Assembly (NCBI GenBank): GCA_947685225.1
Contig: CANTUV010000035.1
Location: 39,680,001 to 39,744,000 of the forward strand
Length of the DNA: 64,000 nucleotides
Origin: Garcia nutans
Taxonomy: Eukaryota > Streptophyta > Magnoliopsida > Malpighiales > Euphorbiaceae
Direction: 5' to 3'
A program made the position numbers and the translations under genes. Below, in pieces: positions 59,265-64,000 of the stretch. How positions within the stretch are numbered: position 1 is the first letter of the stretch; every line of letters starts with the position of its first letter. Below the pieces are notes generated by a model. It worked only from the letters and a program-made list of their open reading frames with translations, ran no database searches and was not told the DNA's origin.

Positions 59265-61026
59265 GGCATAAAACATTGTGATTTAGTGGATGTGTTATGC
59301 CTCTTTGATATTTGTTTTGATATAAAATATAATCAAATGTGTTCAGAGCATGAAAAAAATGATATGTTAAGCTATTGTATTATGGCAAATGTAATTGTTA
59401 TGTACATATTATGTGAAATGTACATAATGCTAAGTATGATGTGAAAATTGAAAAATAAATATAAAAATGTGGAAAAAAATGAAATAAAATGATGAAATAG
59501 GCCAAATCGTGAATGTGGCTAAGTAAAATATATTATATTAAAGAAAAATATGGAAAAATATAAGAAATTATGAAAAAAAGAGAAAATGTATCTGTAATGT
59601 GATTACAAACATGAGAAAAGATTATAAAATGTTATGACATGTGATAGTGATCATGGTTTGAGATGATCACATGGGACATATGGAATGTTGGAGAAAGAAT
59701 TGATAAATAAAATGAGAATGTGAAAAGGTAAAGTGTTGTTATGTTTATGCGTATTTGTTGTATGTATGAACATGTTTTATGCAATTTGATGAAAAGAATG
59801 TGAAAATGAAGCATAATATGTCCATTGTGATGTAAAAGTGATCATATTATGGGTCGATCACTTTGGAGATGGAAAATGAGATGAAATGTGTGAGTGATCA
59901 AGAATTGAGTTAATCCCTTGAAAAGAGTGAAAAAGTGTTATTGTGTGTTTGTAACCCTATACAATCACTTGTCTAGTAATGTTGAGAATGATTATGCAAG
60001 CATTGATAGACTTGAGCAGAGCTAGGTCATGTGATTGAATATGAAAATAGACCCAAGAAGAGCTAGGTTGAGAAAGTGATGTTGTGATAACTCGACTTAA
60101 AAATTGTATAGGGGTTTTTGGGCCTAATGTGTGTGTGCTTGGATGTAATGTGTGTTGTGTAAATATTATGAGATGTAAGTTTGAACATATATATGTGATG
60201 AAAGAAAGAGTATTATATGGCAATAATATTTTATGTGTCAAAGAATAAAGAAATGAATGTGGCATGTATTAATGCAAATGTAATGAGTGATTAGATGAAT
60301 AGTAAATATCATAAAAATAAAGAACATTTAAATAAAGGTATATAGCATGGAGTGTGCCATGACATGATGGCATGATAACATATGGGTCATGATAAACATG
60401 CATTGAATTTTAAATTGTTTATATTATCAAGATATATACCACTAAGCTACATGCTTAGCGCGATAGTTTGTATCATACAAGTATTAGAGGTGCAGACCAT
60501 AGTGGTTCAGATTGTGATAGAGATTTGAAGAATTATGCGTGCCACGAGACCAACTTGGGAGGTGTTGCATCCATGTATGAGATGGTTTTGATGTACTTTG
60601 GTTTTTGTACATTTAGGTTACAATATATGTATGTTAAATCAATTCTGGGAAATGTTATATGTGAATATTTAAATAGGAACAATATTGTTTTATATATGAG
60701 ATTTTTGAATGTACATTAATGAGTGGTGGCTTGGAGAATGGTTGAAAACTCTATTTTGGGAGTGTTATTTTATGGAGGTTACATTTTTGATGATTTAAAA
60801 TTTATTAAAATTACAGAAAAAAAACTCTCATGAAAGTTTTCCAGAGAATTTTCTCTTATAAATTTATTTAATTATCTTTAAATTAATATTATGCTTGCAA
60901 AAAGTGATTTTATTGAATTATTGTCCCACTTTTGTATTATATATATATTTTATGTATAAAGAGTATATATATTTTATGTATAAAGAGTATATATATTTTA
61001 TGTATATAGAGTATAAGAGTGTTAGA
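59265..61026 (+). repeat. F, Tekay-like LTR, second part
   Basis: It continues F after C3, with C-poor sequence, 'gggcctaatgtg' near 60121, the conserved CTAAGC/GCTTAG hairpin at 60437-60485, and a 24-bp unit repeated three times (about 60943-61013). The likely LTR end is 'gagtgttaga' at about 61017-61026, a degenerate form of the usual TGTTACA end. Small open frames (for example 60468-60719) match nothing I know. Confidence 0.6.
60943..61013 (+). repeat. 24-bp triplicate in F
   Basis: Three copies of 'tatatatattttatgtata' followed by 'aagag' lie in tandem just before the presumed LTR end. The last copy differs by one or two bases. Confidence 0.85.
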
Positions 61027-62001
61027 CATTTACACATCCTTATAAATAACAATGCACTTACATATAAAGACCCAACATCAAAGTAGCTTAGCACTTTCAT
61101 AACAACAAAATGAGCTAGGCCAACATCAAATGCAAATGAATCAAAGTGTTTACTTACCTCTAAATGTCAATTTCCAAGCCAATTTCACCTCTACTCCTTC
61201 ACTTTCTAAAATGCCCTTCACTCCTTTAATTTTGGAAATGCTCTCTACTCAATCCTAAATTGAGTTTTAAGTTTAAATGAATCATTACAAAAATATTTCT
61301 AGTCATTTTAGCCATTCAAACATCAATTTTTTTTATTCTACCTAATTTTCCACCAAAACCCTAACCTAACTGACTACCTCTTCTAAACCACCACCAAACT
61401 CAATCATCCAACCCCAAAATCTTTACTTACACACCAAAATAACTTTATTACAAACCATTTTAACCATTATCCAAGCTCCCTTCAAAAATCAAATTTTTAC
61501 ATATCCAAAATTTCAAAGAAAACTTCTTAAATTTCCAAAAAAAGCTTACCTATTACTTGAGAATCCTTCAAAATCTCCCTTAATCCTCGAAAACTTTATA
61601 AAATATTGAGTATTTAAAAGAAACAAAAATCTCCTTCAAGCTTCTATGGAGGTTCGGCCCTTGAGAGGAAGAAGAAGATGATGACAAATATTTAATTTTT
61701 TTGACTTTTTTCCTCTTCTTTCCTAGCCATATATATATATTAAATAATTAAATAATTAAAAATTAATAAATATTAGTTATTTTTATGTCTTCCACACAAA
61801 AATATTTTAATTTTGATTTTTTAACTTTTTAACTTTTACTTAGAAATTTTAACTTTTTTACTTTTTGACTTTTTCATTTTCTAGTAACAAATATATTTTG
61901 TATAAATTTAATATATATCCTACAATAACTTCCTCCACCATCTAACTTAGCCATTCTAAATTATTTATTTAATTATGTTTAATCAAACTACGAGTGTTAC
62001 A
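61027..62001 (-). repeat. G, Tekay-like LTR 5' part
   Basis: Reversed, it begins TGTAACACTC at 62001 and continues with the layout of the Tekay-like LTRs: AT-rich start, 'catcttcttcttcc' run (near 61670), then AT-rich sequence with a splice-like 'aggtaag' near 61155. The left edge against F is uncertain. No gene is present. Confidence 0.55.
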
Positions 62002-62204
62002 CCCAATGTACCTGATTGTGAAATATTTGTGTAGTTTAAAATTATGTGTTGCATTGAAGCATAATGCATTAAATGTCATGAAGAAATTCATAATGCAAAC
62101 ACATTACAATATATATATTAACATATTAAAAACACACATATTGGGCCCAAGAAGTCCCTACATAATATCCAAGTTCAAGAATAATTGATTTGGCCTATCA
62201 CGAT

Positions 62205-62430
62205 ATTGGAGATTTAAGTGTCATATCAAATCGCTCGAAAGTGCATCCCCTATCAACACCGGAGATCTAAGTATCATATCATAGCACTCGAAGGTGCGTC
62301 CCCTATCGATATCGGGGATCTAAGTGTCATATCATACAGCCCGACGGCATGTCTCCTATCTACACCGAAGGTCAAGTATCATATAATAGTGCTTGAAGGC
62401 TGCCTTCTCGACACCAATGTGTCTCGTCTG
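62205..62430 (-). repeat. About 60-bp tandem units in H
   Basis: Three to four degenerate units contain 'aagtgtcatatca', 'gctcgaa' and 'gcatcccctatc'. They hold the position of the hairpin cassettes of C1, C2 and C3. Confidence 0.75.
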
Positions 62431-63032
62431 TAGGCGTAATGAAATGTCATGATGTATTGTTGGCATGCCAATTCAATAGTACCAACATCAACTTTCTGGA
62501 ACAAGTAATTATGCAAGGCTAACCACACATCAACATTATACATTTCCTTTCTCACATTTTTGATATTTTACCAATGATCAACTCTTTTCATGATCACCCC
62601 ACGTTTCATTTCATTTATCAATTGCCTTATATTTTCTTACTCTCATCTCATTTATCATTTCTCAATCTCATTGCACCATCATGAGTCACATTCACAATGT
62701 GGCTCATTTCCATATTTTCTGACATTTCATGAACATATACATGTTACCCATCACATTACATATTATTAACATACCACATACAAATCATGTCCAAACAACA
62801 TTTTACAATGGTCAAATACCCAATGAAGCACTCATCACACAACTATGCGACATTGCATAGATTATGTGAGTAACCACATTTCAAAGTAATAATAAAAATT
62901 ATGCTAAATTATATTTAATAAATCTCAAGTTATCAAAATATGTATTAGCCTTTAAAAGCTCCAAAATCCACCCAGTTTACTCCCCACCTCTTATTTTCTC
63001 CAAAATACTCATAAACACCCATATGAGTAACC

Positions 63033-63150
63033 TTCCTTGGGGAAACTATGGCCTAAGGAACCTTCCTTGGGGAAACTATGGCCTAAGGAACCTTCCTTGG
63101 GGAAACTACTTCAAAATATGTAGTAACCTTCCTTGGCGCAACTATGGCCT
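63033..63150 (-). repeat. 30-bp tandem units in H
   Basis: Three close copies and one diverged copy of 'aaccttccttggggaaacta' plus 'tggcctaagg' occur. Where two units meet, AAGGAA and TTCCTT lie two bases apart and can pair. Confidence 0.85.
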
Positions 63151-64000
63151 AAACACTCATAAACAAAATAATAAGTAAAATTATCCAATTAGAATCATTT
63201 ATATACTCATTTTACATAAAGTAACCATTAGTTTTACAATTTCTACCCAAGCTTCCATTAAAACCCTAATTTTCCACTTACTACCTTCTCCATACTGCAA
63301 CATAACCAATATATTTTCATCATTCAACCATAAAATCATAACATATGCATCAAAACAATATCAGAACAATCCATTTCTACAATTATAGCTACCTCTTTCA
63401 AAACCCCAAATTTTACGTATTCCCCCATAAAGCCTAACTTCATCAATTATGCTCAACTTAACATATTAACTACCAAATCATCATATATTCATCATATTAG
63501 CTTCTAAGCTATCTATTCTAACAATTAAAACAAATTTTCTCTCACTAACCAAATTATACATAATCTTAAAAACTAGAGAAATCAAGTTTGAATTAAAGAA
63601 AACTTGAAACCTTTTTTAATCTTCAAAACTACTCTAATCTTCTTGTAAAATTTGATGTAATGGATGAAGTGAATCCCTCCCTCTCTCTCAAACTTGGCAA
63701 CAGTGAAGAAGAAGAAGAAGAAGAAGAAGAAGAAGACTTTTTATTTTCTTTCTTTCTTTGTCAACCACACTCACACACACATATATATTTAACTAACTAA
63801 ATAATTAATTGATTTAACATTAAATTATTTTTAATCTTATTCCTATCCAAAATTGCTTTTAATTTTCTTCTCTTTTTTCATTAATATTATTATTATATTC
63901 AATTTCAACTTTTTACCTTTTTATTTTTTACATAACTTTTTTTAGTGAAATTGTATATATTAGGTATATATTAGGTATATGTTAGTTATATACCATGTAT

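Larger units (their letters stand above)
62002..64000 (-). repeat. H, Tekay-like LTR middle part, running out of the window
   Basis: Landmarks shared with C1, reversed, include 'gggccca' (62144), a variable tandem block (62205-62430), another (63033-63150), and a GAA run (63703-63735) matching the CTT run of C1. The end at 62002 does not show a clean LTR terminus. No coding sequence is recognised. Confidence 0.55.

Overview
The window is nuclear DNA of a flowering plant, most likely a eudicot. It is AT-rich and consists almost entirely of long terminal repeat (LTR) retrotransposons inserted into one another. I found no intact host gene, tRNA or rRNA gene, CRISPR array or bacterial-type operon. 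The plant call rests on Ty3/gypsy elements of plant-only lineages: Athila-like (A, E), Tat/Ogre-like with a second RNase H and antisense genes (the D family), and Tekay/Del-like with an initiator-Met primer site (C1, C2, C3, F, G, H). Letters are my own labels. Every reading frame carries frameshifts or stops.

Left part, 1-26291. The 3' end and LTR of Athila-like element A (1-2240, +) abut a D fragment (2241-2412). A D LTR (2413-4420) follows, cut by the LTR of D1 (4421-9824, +; LTR, primer site, capsid-less gag). A partial Tekay-like LTR, C2 (9825-12262), comes next, then an inverted, pol-less D copy, D2 (12295-17733, -). D3 (17734-26291, +) starts inside reverse transcriptase and carries both RNases H, integrase, two spliced-looking antisense genes, a hairpin minisatellite, a polypurine tract and a 3' LTR.

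Middle, 26292-41947. A decayed Athila-like element E lies on the minus strand: env-like ORF, palindrome-rich spacer, integrase, then RNase H, reverse transcriptase and protease. It is split by C1 (30399-39540), a young Tekay-like element with near-identical LTRs and no coding interior.

Right part, 41948-64000. D-a (41948-45968, -) sits in E, D-b (45969-55130, -, gag with stops and no pol) sits in D-a, LTR F (from 55131, +) cuts D-b, and solo LTR C3 (56099-59259, -, with a perfect 5-bp target duplication) sits in F. This gives a five-deep nest. Partial minus-strand LTRs G and H fill the rest.

The most notable signal is structural. D-family LTRs carry three consecutive two-tier hairpins with a common internal-loop signature and differing but complementary stems. 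D 3' regions carry minisatellites built of short hairpins with shared loops and changing stems. A GC-rich hairpin module (arms like GACACGGCCA/TGGCCGTGTC) occurs in LTRs or spacers of otherwise unrelated families. D3 also has two antisense genes with consensus-like introns and, for one, a TATA box. All of this was read by eye; no alignment, folding or database search was run.
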